A stretch of 64,000 nt of DNA from Cellulomonas sp. URHD0024 (GCF_000426185.1 NZ_AUEW01000008.1:205530-269529); one strand, 5' to 3'; counted from the stretch's first letter, positions 25,528 through 34,826 are shown. Program-made: numbers and translations. Notes: generated by a model not told the origin, from the letters alone.

Positions 25528-26346
25528 TCACGGATTCTCCCAGGACAGGGAGCCGACGGCGACGGTGACCGAGCCGCTGCGGGCGTCCTGGCGCAGCAGG
25601 TCCGCTCCTCGGTCGCACAGCTCCATGATCCCCGCCAGCCAGCCAAGCCTGGCGAACGGCTCCGCCGCGCACGGGGAGCCCGTCGAGTCGGTCCCTGCAC
25701 GGCTGCTCTCGCCGACCGTGCGAAGACGAAGCTCAGAGTCGCCGGTGACGGGCTTCGCGAGAAGCAGGGCGAAGCCGGCGGCGGACGCCGGCGCCTTCGC
25801 GCGTCCTGCCGGCCCGCTCAGCTCCAGGTGGGAGACGCGAGGGTTGGGCGACGCCTCCACCCCTACGACGAGCACGTCGTGAACTTGAGCGAACCCGAGG
25901 AAGTCGTCGACGACCGCCCAGACCTCTGCTGCGGGGTCCGGCCCTCGCACGGAGATGCAGGCCATAGGCCCGAGGAATCCATGCACTCGTGACAGGTGAC
26001 CGAGCGCCGCGGTAGGCGCCGACTGGAAGAAGAGCAGGGGATTGACAGGCTGGTCCGCGGCCAGACGCTGGGAGGCACCGTCCAAGGTCTCGGTGTCCCC
26101 GTGGACACTCGCAAGGACGAGCGCCGTCGCTGCGCCGCCCGAGGCACCCGCAGAGGCTCCGTTGATGCACTCCGTCGCCACAGCGACAGCGAGGGGACCG
26201 TATCGGGTGTAGGCGAACCCGGGGACCGAGGGGAGCTCTTCGGGAGCCGCCCCGGGAAGCGCGTCGGCCTCGTCCTCTCCCCAGGGGGCCAGGCTGCTCA
26301 GGCCCTTGACGGCGAATACCCGACCAGATCGCTGCACGGGAGTCAC
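25528..26346 (-). CDS. Short beta-ketoacyl synthase-like protein (chain-length-factor type)
   Basis: A 272-residue protein, far shorter than the roughly 400 residues of a ketosynthase. The central segment ALVLASVHGDTETLDGA then NPLLFFQSAPTAALGHLSRV and HGFLGPMACISVRG resembles the Ketoacyl-synt_2 (PF13723) proteins that partner ketosynthases in aryl-polyene-type systems. The nucleophilic Cys region and the two catalytic His motifs of a working KS are not seen. It probably forms a heterodimer with the FabF-like KS three genes upstream. The ATG overlaps the methyltransferase stop by four bases. Confidence 0.65.
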   Translation of the reverse strand: MTPVQRSGRVFAVKGLSSLAPWGEDEADALPGAAPEELPSVPGFAYTRYGPLAVAVATECINGASAGASGGAATALVLASVHGDTETLDGASQRLAADQPVNPLLFFQSAPTAALGHLSRVHGFLGPMACISVRGPDPAAEVWAVVDDFLGFAQVHDVLVVGVEASPNPRVSHLELSGPAGRAKAPASAAGFALLLAKPVTGDSELRLRTVGESSRAGTDSTGSPCAAEPFARLGWLAGIMELCDRGADLLRQDARSGSVTVAVGSLSWENP

Positions 26347-27014
26347 CGGGCGCTCCGCTGCCGGACGAGCTCGAGGAGGGAGTACGTGATCCGCGCCGGT
26401 CCTCTCAGCGAGTCGAGCTCTTCGACGTCGAACTCGGCCTCGTGGGCGAGCTGCCGGAGCAGAGCCTCGTTCCCGAGACTGCTGAAGCCGAGCAACAGGC
26501 GCCCGCCCGCCGAAAGGAACTCGGGAGCCTGCTGGAGGAACCGACGGTGCACGACATAGCCGGAGTCGAAGACCGTGTTGGCCAGCTCGGCCGGGAGGCC
26601 GGCAGGCGTGGGCTCGTCGACGAAGGCGGAGTTCCAGAAGACGACGTCGAACTCACCGGCCGGAACGTCGTCGAACAGGTCGCTCTGGAGGGCGCTCACC
26701 GAGTCCGCCACGCCATGGCGTCGGGCGTTCAGAGCGGTGTTGCGGACAGCCGCGGCGCTCACGTCGACGGCCATCACGCGAGTGCAGCCGCGGAGTGCGG
26801 CCGTCACCGCGGTCACCCCCGCCCCGCACCCCATCTCGAGGAACGTGCCGGTGCCGTAGGGCATGCGCGCGGTGAAGAAGGCAGTCGAGAAGTCGTCCGT
26901 CGGCGAGAACACTCCCTCGAACAGGTCCCAGTCCCGCCCGTTGAGCGTGCACACCGTCGGGCCCGTCCGCGCGGCATTGCGCCTGACGAGACCTGCGGCG
27001 AGATCGAGGCTCAT
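26343..27014 (-). CDS. Class I SAM-dependent methyltransferase
   Basis: A 223-residue Rossmann methyltransferase. Motif I is FLEMGCGAGVTAV, motif II is RVMAVDVSAAAVRNTALNA and motif IV is DVVFWNSAFV, where HemK-type enzymes have NPPY. The Asn is kept but the PPY is not, so N-methylation of glutamine is unlikely and a small-molecule substrate more so. It overlaps its neighbours by four bases on both sides. It would methylate an intermediate or the final product of the cluster. Confidence 0.8.
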   Translation of the reverse strand: MSLDLAAGLVRRNAARTGPTVCTLNGRDWDLFEGVFSPTDDFSTAFFTARMPYGTGTFLEMGCGAGVTAVTAALRGCTRVMAVDVSAAAVRNTALNARRHGVADSVSALQSDLFDDVPAGEFDVVFWNSAFVDEPTPAGLPAELANTVFDSGYVVHRRFLQQAPEFLSAGGRLLLGFSSLGNEALLRQLAHEAEFDVEELDSLRGPARITYSLLELVRQRSAR

Positions 27015-28411
27015 CGGGCACCTTCCACAGGGGTCTGTTCAACGGCGTGTCGACGCAGGACGCCGGCGTCACGTACGACTTTTCCGGAGACGGTGCGTGG
27101 CAACGCATCGCACACGACGAAGGTGGACGGGATCTTGTAGCCCGACAGGTGCTCACGGCACCAGGCGATGAGACTGGCAGTCTGGACGCCTCCGCCGGGG
27201 GAGCCGATGTAGGCCTTGACCGACGAGTCCTGGATGACCACGGCCTCGGCGACCTGCGGATGCCGGCCCAGCAGGATCTCCACCTCACGCAGGTCGACCT
27301 TCAGGCCGCCTACCACCACGAGGGAGTCGGCGCGGCCCTGGAGCCGGAGCTCACCGGTGGCGTCGAGGGTCCCTCGGTCGAAGGTGCGCAGCCAGCCGTC
27401 ACGGACCCGGTGCTCGTCGCCCCGGCCGAGATAGGGCGACGTGCCGACGTGCACGAACACCTCGTCGTTCTGCACGACCACACGAGTGCCGGGCAGGACT
27501 TTCCCCACGGACGGCGGGGGGCAGACAGCGACCAGTTCGGCCGAGATGACGCCGGTCTCGGTGGTTCCGTAGACCGGGCTGATGGGAACTCCGAGACGCT
27601 CATGGAACCTGGCCCAGACGTCGTCCTTCATGATCTCGCCTGCGGAGACCGCCAGTCTGAGCGCCGGCAGCGCCACGGCCGAGATCCGGGAGATGACGTC
27701 GAAGTGCATGGGGACACCGAAGACGGCCCGGATCGTCGCGGCCTGCGGCCCTCGCAACGCTGCCGCCAGCCCCTGGCCGGTAGGAAGCATCACTTCCGCT
27801 CCGACATTGAGCGCGTGGAGGATCCCGCCGACCAGACCCATCGTGTGAACCGGGGAGTTGAGGACCAGCGTCCTCTCGCCGGCTCGCGGCATGCCCGGCA
27901 GCGCAGCGTACTTGGCGAGCTCGTCCTGGATCGACCGCGCCGACCGGCCGATGATCTTCGGCGTGCCCGTCGATCCGGAGCTGAACTGGACCAGGCAGTG
28001 CGTCCCCTCTGCCGGCTGCCCGTCTCGGAGCTCCTGCAGGTCGACGCGGCACTCCTCCGGTGCTGCCGAACCGGTGGCGTCGGCCGCAGTCGTCACCAGG
28101 GTCTGGGGCCGGCTGAGCTCCAGAAGCCGGCGCAGCTCCGACGAGGTGTGCCGGAAGTCGATGAGCACGACCGTCGCCTGTCGAGACCAGAGCGCCAGCA
28201 GCACCTCGATGAGCGTGAAGCTCGGCGGCAGGCACAGGGCGACCGAGCTACCGGGTCCGATGCCGGCTTCGGCGAGCCGAGCGCCGTGATCACTGACGCG
28301 TCGCGCCAGCTCACCGAACGTCAGTGTGCCGCCGATGCGGGCGAAGACCGCGTCAGGGTCCGCATCGTCGAGCAGACTGGCGCCCCACCATGCCGGCGCG
28401 GGCGTCAGCAC
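27011..28411 (-). CDS. Acyl-CoA/aryl-CoA ligase-like AMP-forming enzyme
   Basis: A 466-residue adenylate-forming enzyme. The GTG at 28411 overlaps the ketosynthase stop by seven bases and follows a GGGG ribosome site. Core motifs are VQFSSGSTGTPKII (A3), PVYGTTETGVIS (A5), LRLQGRADSLVVVGGLKVD (A8) and PRTVSGKVVRD with the catalytic Lys (A10). There is no amino-acid-binding Asp of the NRPS type, so a carboxylic acid substrate is likely. It could activate p-aminobenzoate or a fatty/aryl acid starter and load it onto one of the two carrier proteins. The substrate is inferred only from context. Confidence 0.82.
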   Translation of the reverse strand: MLTPAPAWWGASLLDDADPDAVFARIGGTLTFGELARRVSDHGARLAEAGIGPGSSVALCLPPSFTLIEVLLALWSRQATVVLIDFRHTSSELRRLLELSRPQTLVTTAADATGSAAPEECRVDLQELRDGQPAEGTHCLVQFSSGSTGTPKIIGRSARSIQDELAKYAALPGMPRAGERTLVLNSPVHTMGLVGGILHALNVGAEVMLPTGQGLAAALRGPQAATIRAVFGVPMHFDVISRISAVALPALRLAVSAGEIMKDDVWARFHERLGVPISPVYGTTETGVISAELVAVCPPPSVGKVLPGTRVVVQNDEVFVHVGTSPYLGRGDEHRVRDGWLRTFDRGTLDATGELRLQGRADSLVVVGGLKVDLREVEILLGRHPQVAEAVVIQDSSVKAYIGSPGGGVQTASLIAWCREHLSGYKIPSTFVVCDALPRTVSGKVVRDAGVLRRHAVEQTPVEGAR

Positions 28412-29616
28412 CAGGACCCCGCTTTCACCGTACTGAAGAGGAGTGCCGCATTGGCGCCGCCGAAGGCGGCGTTCAGGGAAAGGGCGTGGGTGAGCTCCGC
28501 CTGCCTGCTGCTGTGCGGAACGCAGTCCAGGGCGCACTCCGGGTCGGCCTCCAGGTGGCCGACGGTGGGTGGGACACGCTGGTCCGTCAAGGACAGCAGT
28601 GTGATGACGGCTTCGACCGCACCCGTGGCCTCCAGCATGTGCCCCGTCGCCCCCTTGGTGGAGCTCACCGCGACGGCGGCACCCTCGCCGAACACCTGGT
28701 GGACCGCGGAGGTCTCGGCCTTGTCGTTGACCTTGGTGCCGGTTCCGTGTGCGTTGACGTACTGGACCTGTTCAGGCGAGCTCCCTGCGGCGCTGAGCGC
28801 CGACCTCATCGCGCGTGCCATGCCGCCGCCGGTGGGGTCGGGCTGGATGGGGTGGTACGCGTCGGCGGACATTCCCCATCCCTGCAGGAGCGCGAGCGGT
28901 GATGCCCCGCGTCGGTCTGCGGAGCGCACGGACTCCAGCACCAGGACGGCTGCTCCGTCGCCGTGCAGCATTCCGTCCCGCTGCTTGCAGAAGGGGCGGA
29001 CCACGCCGGCACGGCTGAAGGCCCCGCCCGCGTCGAACTTCGAGAAGATGTCCTCCGACACCACATGGGCACCACCACAGACCACCTGGTCGGCCCGGCC
29101 TGAGCGGATCAGCTGGGCGCCGTAGGCCACCGCGGTGGTCGAGGCTATGCAGGCATTCGTGAAGGTCACCGGGGTGGCGCCGAAGCCGAACTCCTCCGCG
29201 AGGGTGGCGGAGAGCGCAGCAGGCGCGCTGGTCTCGAGCCGGGCGTCCCACCCCTCGCCGTCTTCTCGCCTGCCCCTCCAGAAGTCCACCACCGCGGACC
29301 TGTCGCCAAGGGTCCCGAGGAGCAGGGGAGCACCCTCAGCCGCTGTTCCGGCCATCGCGAGCGCCTCCGCCACGGAGGCGCGAAGCAGGTCCAGCTGGTT
29401 CGGCCTGCCAGACGCCCAGACCGCGTCATCGTCGCGCAAGGTCGCGGCAACTCCAGCGCGGTAGGGCGCGACGTCGAAACGGGTCACCGGCCGGATCCCC
29501 GTCTCGCCGGAGAAGATGCCGCGGCGCAGGGCCTCGACGCCCGCGCCGAACGCGGTGCATACGCCGACCCCGGTCACCGCCACAGGAGCTGGAGGCGAGA
29601 GGAGCTCAGACATCAT
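28405..29616 (-). CDS. FabF-like beta-ketoacyl-ACP synthase
   Basis: A 403-residue ketosynthase with the full triad: Cys156 in FTNACIASTTA, His in YVNAHGTGTKVND and His in GATGHMLEATGA. It ends with LSLNAAFGGANAALLF, close to the NxFGFGGxN motif. It is a standalone type II enzyme that would condense an acyl starter with malonyl-ACP. The short KS-like protein at 25.5 kb is its probable partner. Two adjacent ATG codons (29616 and 29613) are possible starts. No ketoreductase or dehydratase is present in the cluster, so full fatty-acid-like cycling is not encoded here. Confidence 0.9.
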   Translation of the reverse strand: MMSELLSPPAPVAVTGVGVCTAFGAGVEALRRGIFSGETGIRPVTRFDVAPYRAGVAATLRDDDAVWASGRPNQLDLLRASVAEALAMAGTAAEGAPLLLGTLGDRSAVVDFWRGRREDGEGWDARLETSAPAALSATLAEEFGFGATPVTFTNACIASTTAVAYGAQLIRSGRADQVVCGGAHVVSEDIFSKFDAGGAFSRAGVVRPFCKQRDGMLHGDGAAVLVLESVRSADRRGASPLALLQGWGMSADAYHPIQPDPTGGGMARAMRSALSAAGSSPEQVQYVNAHGTGTKVNDKAETSAVHQVFGEGAAVAVSSTKGATGHMLEATGAVEAVITLLSLTDQRVPPTVGHLEADPECALDCVPHSSRQAELTHALSLNAAFGGANAALLFSTVKAGSWC

Positions 29617-29655
29617 CGACCGTTGCTGAGGCCGTGTCGTCGCAGACGGGCAGAG

Positions 29656-30666
29656 TCATGAGACGGACGCCGCTTGTGGCTGGTCCACGGACGGGGCGCC
29701 TGCCGTGAGTGCGCGCCGCCGGGTGAGCAGGGACAGGCGCGCGGGCAGTCCTCTGTCTTCCACCAGGGTGACCCAGTCCTCGGCGACGCGGAAGAAGGCC
29801 GAGTTCAGCACCTGTCCCGGCGAGACCTCGCCCGGCGCAAGCACGCCCCACCGGCTCAGGCTGTTGACGAGGTGCGGATCGAAGGCGGTCCAGACCTCGT
29901 CCAGCAGGACCTCGGGCCAGTAGTGCTCCAGCGAGTAGGGACTCGAGAGCAGCAGCCCGAAGCTGCGTCGGGCCTGCCATCCCTCCTCCGTCGCCCGTCG
30001 CACCAGGTACCGCGTCGCGAGCTCGCAGTCGGCGAGCGACGTTTCGGCCAGGAACGCAAGGTCGCTCCGCAAGGCCTCAGGGAGAAAGTAGAACTCGACT
30101 CCGGCGAGCTCGGCGAAGACTGTCTGCAGGCGCGAAGGAGCCTCGCCGGTGCGACCACAGCCCCCCACGTCGCGGCGCAGTCTGAAGGCTCGCGGCCCTT
30201 CGTCCGAGGCCGTGACGAGCGACTTCACCGGACCGGGCAGGCCGAAGTCGCACCGGTGGCCGGGGTCTGCGGAGCCGCACTCGGCGACGACCTCCACCTC
30301 GTAGCGGACCGGGTCGTCGGCCACGACGGCACGGAGCACGTCGGGCCACCGTCGCATGGCGAGGTACCGGGGCGAAGGCAGATGCAGGGTGAGCGAGACA
30401 TTCGCCAGGTCCAGCTCATCGAAGTAGCGCTCGCCGCCCGACAAGCGGTGCGGAAACCCGAGATCCAGCAGAGCGGACAGAACGTCGGGCAGGATCCGAT
30501 GGACCTTCTGGACCAGGGAGGTGTCCTGGTCGAAGACCCGGTGCTGGTCACCGACGAGGCGAGTCCGCTCCACGACGTCCCGGAGCAGCTCTGCGCTCAC
30601 TCCGTCCCCACCAAGAACGGGCACGCCGACACCACGGCCTCCGGGAACCCGGTCACCATGCGTCAT
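29656..30666 (-). CDS. Transglutaminase-fold protein with Cys-His-Asp triad (possible amide synthase)
   Basis: A 336-residue protein. The ATG at 30666 has GAGGGGG eight bases upstream. The C-terminal half carries the transglutaminase-core pattern: Cys214 in LADCELATRYLV, then GWQARRSFG, His248 in EHYWPEVLL and Asp263 in TAFDPHLV. The N-terminal half (residues 20-190) is unfamiliar. In andrimid (AdmF) and butirosin (BtrH) biosynthesis, transglutaminase-like or related acyltransferases form amide bonds from carrier-bound acyl groups. By analogy this protein may join an acyl-ACP to an amine. The family placement is my own motif reading. Confidence 0.65.
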   Translation of the reverse strand: MTHGDRVPGGRGVGVPVLGGDGVSAELLRDVVERTRLVGDQHRVFDQDTSLVQKVHRILPDVLSALLDLGFPHRLSGGERYFDELDLANVSLTLHLPSPRYLAMRRWPDVLRAVVADDPVRYEVEVVAECGSADPGHRCDFGLPGPVKSLVTASDEGPRAFRLRRDVGGCGRTGEAPSRLQTVFAELAGVEFYFLPEALRSDLAFLAETSLADCELATRYLVRRATEEGWQARRSFGLLLSSPYSLEHYWPEVLLDEVWTAFDPHLVNSLSRWGVLAPGEVSPGQVLNSAFFRVAEDWVTLVEDRGLPARLSLLTRRRALTAGAPSVDQPQAASVS

Positions 30667-30764
30667 CGCGCGAGCACCCCCTCGGCGGGTGGCATGACGA
30701 TGCCCGAATCTCGCACCGCCTCCGGCCATGAGCCGGAGCGCCGTGCGCAGCGGTTGGAGGGTGG

Positions 30765-32231
30765 TCAGACACTCGCCGCCCGCCCGGTGCCGTAGAACTT
30801 CTTGAGCATGGCCACGAGGTCGGGGGCGTAGCGCGCGGCCGCGAGGATCTCAGGGGGCGGCGTGAAGTCTGGGTGGATCATCTCGGCGAACCGGGAGAAC
30901 TCCAGCCGCAGGCTGTGCTCGATCGTGCGCGGCCACTCGACCGGTACGCGCCAGTCGTGCTCGTAGCCCGTGGCGACCATGTGAGTGACCGCCGTCTCGA
31001 CGATGTCGCGACGGCTCGCGGTCTGCACCGGAGCACGGACCGGCGAGAACAGGGAAAGGTCGAGGCGACCCTCCTCGCCCAGGATCCTGGCGGACAGCTC
31101 GGCAGCCAGAAGCGGCGAGAGGTGGAGCCCGTCCCGGTAGGTACCGGTCAGCATCCACAGCCCCGGCACGGCCGGACCGATGATGGGAAAGCCGTCGAGC
31201 GCGACCGGGCGGTTGCCCACCTGGATCCGCTTGACTCCGGAGGTCCAGAAATCGCGGTGCAACTGCTTCGCCGCGCAGTCGAGAAGGAACTGCAGATCGC
31301 GCGTGACCGGAGTGCTGACGGGCGAGGTCGAGATGATGTTCGTTGCGCCCACGTACACCTCGCCCGCATTCCTCGGCACGAGGTGCAGACCACAAGCGAA
31401 AGCGCGATTGGGAGTACGGATGACGTGCTCCGGTTGCCGCCGCTCCGGCGACGACAGAAGCAGCGAGAGGCCATATCCGGAGATCAGCGGAGGCACCTGT
31501 GCCGCGATCTCGGGAACGCTGTTCAGCACCGCCTGGGACGCCGCCCCCGCTGCGAGCACGACCTCCCCGGCCGAAAGCGTCGCGCCCGAAGCGAGAACGA
31601 CCCCTCGAACGCGGTCACCGACGTGATCGAGGGCGGTGACGGAATCGTCGGCGAAGACCCCGCCGTGGGCGAGGAATGCAGACTCGAGGGTCGCCAGAAG
31701 TTCGGCGGCGTTCACGGCGTGCTCGTCAGGCAGGAACATTGCGCGCAGGGGTCGGGCCAACGCGTCGGGCGAGATCCAGTCGACGTTGTCGACGTCCAGA
31801 TCTTCATACTTCTGCTCGTACATCGTCAGGGCTTGATGAATCGCACGGTAGTTGGCGCTGTCGATGCCGGGGACGCCAATGGCGTTGAGGAGGACCACCG
31901 TTCCCTGTGCGGTGAGCAGCTCGGCGGAGGTCCGACCGGTGTCCGCCTCCAGGGTGTCGAGCCACTGCGGCCAGAGCTGCTGGGCCTGCACGCCGAGATT
32001 GAGCTTCTGCCGGCCCTGACTGCTCGCGAGGAGCGTGGCCGTCGTCTCCCCGAAGGCCCCCAGCATCGCTCCAGCTGCGGCGGAGGCCGAATACGGGCGG
32101 GCCTTCTCGCCCACCAGGACCACGGAGAGGCCCCGACGGGCCAGGCTCAGGCCGAGGGAAAGACCAAGAACGCCATTCCCCACGACGACGACGTCGTAGT
32201 TCCCGTTCATGACAACCTCAATGTGCGGCAC
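30765..32231 (-). CDS. FAD-dependent amine/amino-acid oxidase (DAO family, ThiO-like)
   Basis: A 488-residue flavoprotein with dinucleotide motif YDVVVVGNGVLGLSLGLSLA, SAAAGAMLGAFGE and the C-terminal FAD motif LDGFPIIGPAVPGLWMLTG. The GTG at 32231 is preferred because AAGGAG stands six bases upstream; the ATG at 32210 with a weaker GAGG is an alternative. The family oxidises glycine, D-amino acids or sarcosine to imines. About 100 extra residues at the C-terminus, beyond the usual length of 370, are unassigned. In the cluster it may oxidise an amino-acid building block. Confidence 0.82.
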   Translation of the reverse strand: MPHIEVVMNGNYDVVVVGNGVLGLSLGLSLARRGLSVVLVGEKARPYSASAAAGAMLGAFGETTATLLASSQGRQKLNLGVQAQQLWPQWLDTLEADTGRTSAELLTAQGTVVLLNAIGVPGIDSANYRAIHQALTMYEQKYEDLDVDNVDWISPDALARPLRAMFLPDEHAVNAAELLATLESAFLAHGGVFADDSVTALDHVGDRVRGVVLASGATLSAGEVVLAAGAASQAVLNSVPEIAAQVPPLISGYGLSLLLSSPERRQPEHVIRTPNRAFACGLHLVPRNAGEVYVGATNIISTSPVSTPVTRDLQFLLDCAAKQLHRDFWTSGVKRIQVGNRPVALDGFPIIGPAVPGLWMLTGTYRDGLHLSPLLAAELSARILGEEGRLDLSLFSPVRAPVQTASRRDIVETAVTHMVATGYEHDWRVPVEWPRTIEHSLRLEFSRFAEMIHPDFTPPPEILAAARYAPDLVAMLKKFYGTGRAASV

Positions 32232-32282
32232 AAAAGTCTCCTTGGCGGGGCAACGGGCGCTGTTGCTCGATTGCGGTAGGGC

Positions 32283-32558
32283 TCACGACTCCGGGCTACC
32301 GTCGTCAACTGCCGCGAACGTGTCGGGGCTGATGTGGGCCAGGTGGCGGTGAATGGCGCGAGGCGAGTTGAACGTATCCATCACGCCGCGCCCGGGTTGC
32401 TCAAGATCGAAACCGCATCGCTCCTCGAGCAGGTGCTGCAACCAGACGAAGCCAAAAGAGTCCAGGGCGATCTCGGTGTCGTACTCAATCGGGACATCGA
32501 CCATCTGGATGGACATGCACTCCGCCATGATCGCCGTGATGTCACCGCTTGTGAACAT
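32283..32558 (-). CDS. Acyl carrier protein
   Basis: A 91-residue acidic helical protein starting at the ATG at 32558, after AGGAGA. EIALDSFGFVWLQHLLEE holds the phosphopantetheine serine (Ser34) in the DSxxF motif, the pattern of ACP/PCP domains. It lies 51 bases upstream of the oxidase gene in the same direction. It is one of two free carrier proteins in the cluster, so acyl and aminoacyl chains may be kept on separate carriers. Confidence 0.88.
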   Translation of the reverse strand: MFTSGDITAIMAECMSIQMVDVPIEYDTEIALDSFGFVWLQHLLEERCGFDLEQPGRGVMDTFNSPRAIHRHLAHISPDTFAAVDDGSPES

Positions 32559-32946
32559 TACTTCTCCTGCTCTTTCACGTGTTCGCACCGGCGCGCGGAA
32601 GCGTCCCTGCTGGTGTGGTGGGAAAGCGAACGTCACGCTCGTGGGTATGAGCAGACGCTCGCGTTCCGGCTTTGGACTCGAACGCCAAACACACCCATTC
32701 GGCGTGACAGCAGCGCGCAGTCTATCCTGCACCCGAGGGGTTATGTCCAGCGCGCCCCACCCGACCGAAGAACGCCATGCGGGGCCGCCGTGACGATCGC
32801 CGCCCGGCCGCGTCAAACTGCTCTTCCGTGGGTTTCGGGCAGCTGAAACGATTTCGTGGCGACTGCTCTCCGCCACCCTGTCTTTGGGCCCGAGCGTCGG
32901 TGATGAATCGATGCGCACCGCGTGGCCTCGCCGCTGCTCGGGCACC
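32559..32946. other. Non-coding gap inside the biosynthetic cluster
   Basis: These 388 bases separate the carrier-protein gene from the end of the lyase gene, both leftward. No frame has recognisable homology. The gap probably holds a second leftward promoter for the genes from the carrier protein onward. I see no strong palindrome. Confidence 0.5.
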
Positions 32947-33720
32947 TCAGACCTCGTCCCCAGGCAGGGTGAGGTACCGGTGGCACACCTCGTCGAGGAG
33001 ACCGGTTGCCGTGTCGTAGGGAGTGTCGTCGAGTGCGGCGATGGGCCGGACGCCGACCGCGGCGCTCGTCGCGAAGGCAACCGGGAAGCCGGCTGCCGCC
33101 CTGAGGTCCAGCTCGCGGGTCACCGACGTGACGACGCCGAGGGACTGCACCAGGTGCATCGTCACGCCGAGCAGCTGCTCGCCGGACGGCCACACCAGCT
33201 CGGCGCCGTCGTGAAACCCGATGTTCCACGTGGTGCCCTCGAGGACGCGCGAGCGGTCGTCGACGAACAGCGCGTCGTCGAATCCCGCTCGCTGGGCGAG
33301 GCGTCTCTGCCGGACCGCCTCGAAGAGCCCCACGTGCTTCACGTCGGGGACGTCGCGCCGGTGTGCCACGGACCGCAGGCGAAGCGGCGGCAGCTCTCCG
33401 CCTGGCGCGGGCCGCGTCGTGACGAGGACGTGGGCGTCCAGGTCCGCCCCGGGCCGGGCCAGCTGAAGCTGCGGTGCGTAGACCGTGACACGCACCGTCT
33501 GCGGTACCTCGCTGTCGACCCGACGGACGAGCGCACGCACGCGGTCGACGTCCAGCTCGGCGTCGAGCAGCTTTCGACAGTCCCTGACCAGGCGCTGGAG
33601 ATGCAGGGAGAGCCCCCGCACCCGCCCTTGGCTCATCAGCATCGTCGTGAAGTGCCCGTAGTTGCACAGGGCGAGCCCGGCCACATCGTGTGCTGTGACG
33701 GCACGGCCGTCGAGCTCCAT
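32947..33720 (-). CDS. Class IV aminotransferase fold, aminodeoxychorismate lyase-like
   Basis: A 257-residue PLP enzyme starting at the ATG at 33720, which shares one base with the glycosyltransferase stop. The pattern NYGHFTTMLM, a Lys in DVPDVKHVGLFEAV and VLEGTTWNIGF fits PabC-type aminodeoxychorismate lyases, which convert 4-amino-4-deoxychorismate to p-aminobenzoate and pyruvate. PabAB is encoded 3 kb away in the divergent arm, which supports this assignment. A true aminotransferase role is not excluded. Confidence 0.75.
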   Translation of the reverse strand: MELDGRAVTAHDVAGLALCNYGHFTTMLMSQGRVRGLSLHLQRLVRDCRKLLDAELDVDRVRALVRRVDSEVPQTVRVTVYAPQLQLARPGADLDAHVLVTTRPAPGGELPPLRLRSVAHRRDVPDVKHVGLFEAVRQRRLAQRAGFDDALFVDDRSRVLEGTTWNIGFHDGAELVWPSGEQLLGVTMHLVQSLGVVTSVTRELDLRAAAGFPVAFATSAAVGVRPIAALDDTPYDTATGLLDEVCHRYLTLPGDEV

Positions 33721-34826
33721 CACTCCGGCGACGGCGCGTGCACGTCGTTGCTCACTGACCGCCGTGCGGGCGGCGACGCGCTCGTCTCCGCCGCACCGGC
33801 GGGCTTCAGGCCGGTGAACAGCCCGGTGGGTCGACGCAGCTGGAGCGCTGCCTGGAACCCGCCGTAGTCGAAGAGCAGCTCGACCGAGGCGCACGCGAGG
33901 CGTTCCACGACGCCGCCCGGTGAGGACGGGTGGTCGCCTCGTAGCCGCCGGGCACGCAGGGCCACGATGAGTCCGAGGACCACGGGCGCCACGATCAGGC
34001 TCCATCCGCCGGTCCGGGGCGCGAGCGCGACTCCGGCCGCGGCGGCAAGCGCCGTGACGGTGAAGGCGTTGAGCACCGGCTGGCGGTGGTGGGGATGAAC
34101 GCTGCAAACCCACTGTTCCGAGCGACCGTAGCCGTAGAGCCTGCGGCCCGCGGTGGCGACAGAACTCGTGATTTCCTGGTCGTGGAACACGACCGCCTCG
34201 GGGTCGCAGGTGATCGTGTATCCGGCATCCGAGATCTTGATGCCGAGGTCGCAGTCCTCGCCCCCGACGATGTCGAGGCTCTCGGAGGGGAATCCGCCGA
34301 CCTCTTCGAACACCTGCCGGCGAACGGCAAGGTTCGTCGTCGTCGCCCAGGTGACCTTGGCGGCTTGGCCGGGGCGCTCCAGATCGTCGTTGATCAGCCT
34401 GGACCACCGCAGGACCCGACCGGCCCGGGTGTCCGGGTGCTCCACGAAGGTAGGGCCCGCGACGGCCCCGACGGTGGCGGCGGCGGCCCGTAGCGTCTCG
34501 ACGTGACGCTCGAGGACATCCGGTGACACGCGGCAGTCGGAGTCGGTGAACAGGATCAGGTCGTACCGTGCCCGCTCGACCCCCAGGTTGCGCTTGGCGC
34601 CGACGTGAGCGGGGCCGACCACGTAGCGGGCCCCGAACTCGTGGCAGTTCGCTCTGTGGGCCGCTGCATCCTCGGGTTCCGAGTCGTCGACGACAAGGAT
34701 CTCCGCTGCCTCCGGGCTGCGGTCCAGTGCGGCGCGCAGGGAAGCCAATTGTTCGCGCAGCAGCGCAACTCGGCCCTTGACCGGAATGACGACGGAAATC
34801 CCGTGCGGCGACACTGCCGTAGACAC
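33720..34826 (-). CDS. Family 2 glycosyltransferase, membrane-attached
   Basis: A 368-residue protein. The GTG at 34826 is favoured because AGGAG lies five bases upstream; an earlier GTG at 34832 overlaps that ribosome site. The GT-A fold shows ISVVIPVKGR, EILVVDDSEP, DLILFTDSDCRVSPD (DxD-like) and GGFPSESLDIVGGEDCDLG. Two or three membrane helices follow at about residues 255-300. It would add a sugar to a lipid or to the cluster product at the membrane. It is the first gene of the leftward arm. Confidence 0.85.
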   Translation of the reverse strand: MSTAVSPHGISVVIPVKGRVALLREQLASLRAALDRSPEAAEILVVDDSEPEDAAAHRANCHEFGARYVVGPAHVGAKRNLGVERARYDLILFTDSDCRVSPDVLERHVETLRAAAATVGAVAGPTFVEHPDTRAGRVLRWSRLINDDLERPGQAAKVTWATTTNLAVRRQVFEEVGGFPSESLDIVGGEDCDLGIKISDAGYTITCDPEAVVFHDQEITSSVATAGRRLYGYGRSEQWVCSVHPHHRQPVLNAFTVTALAAAAGVALAPRTGGWSLIVAPVVLGLIVALRARRLRGDHPSSPGGVVERLACASVELLFDYGGFQAALQLRRPTGLFTGLKPAGAAETSASPPARRSVSNDVHAPSPE

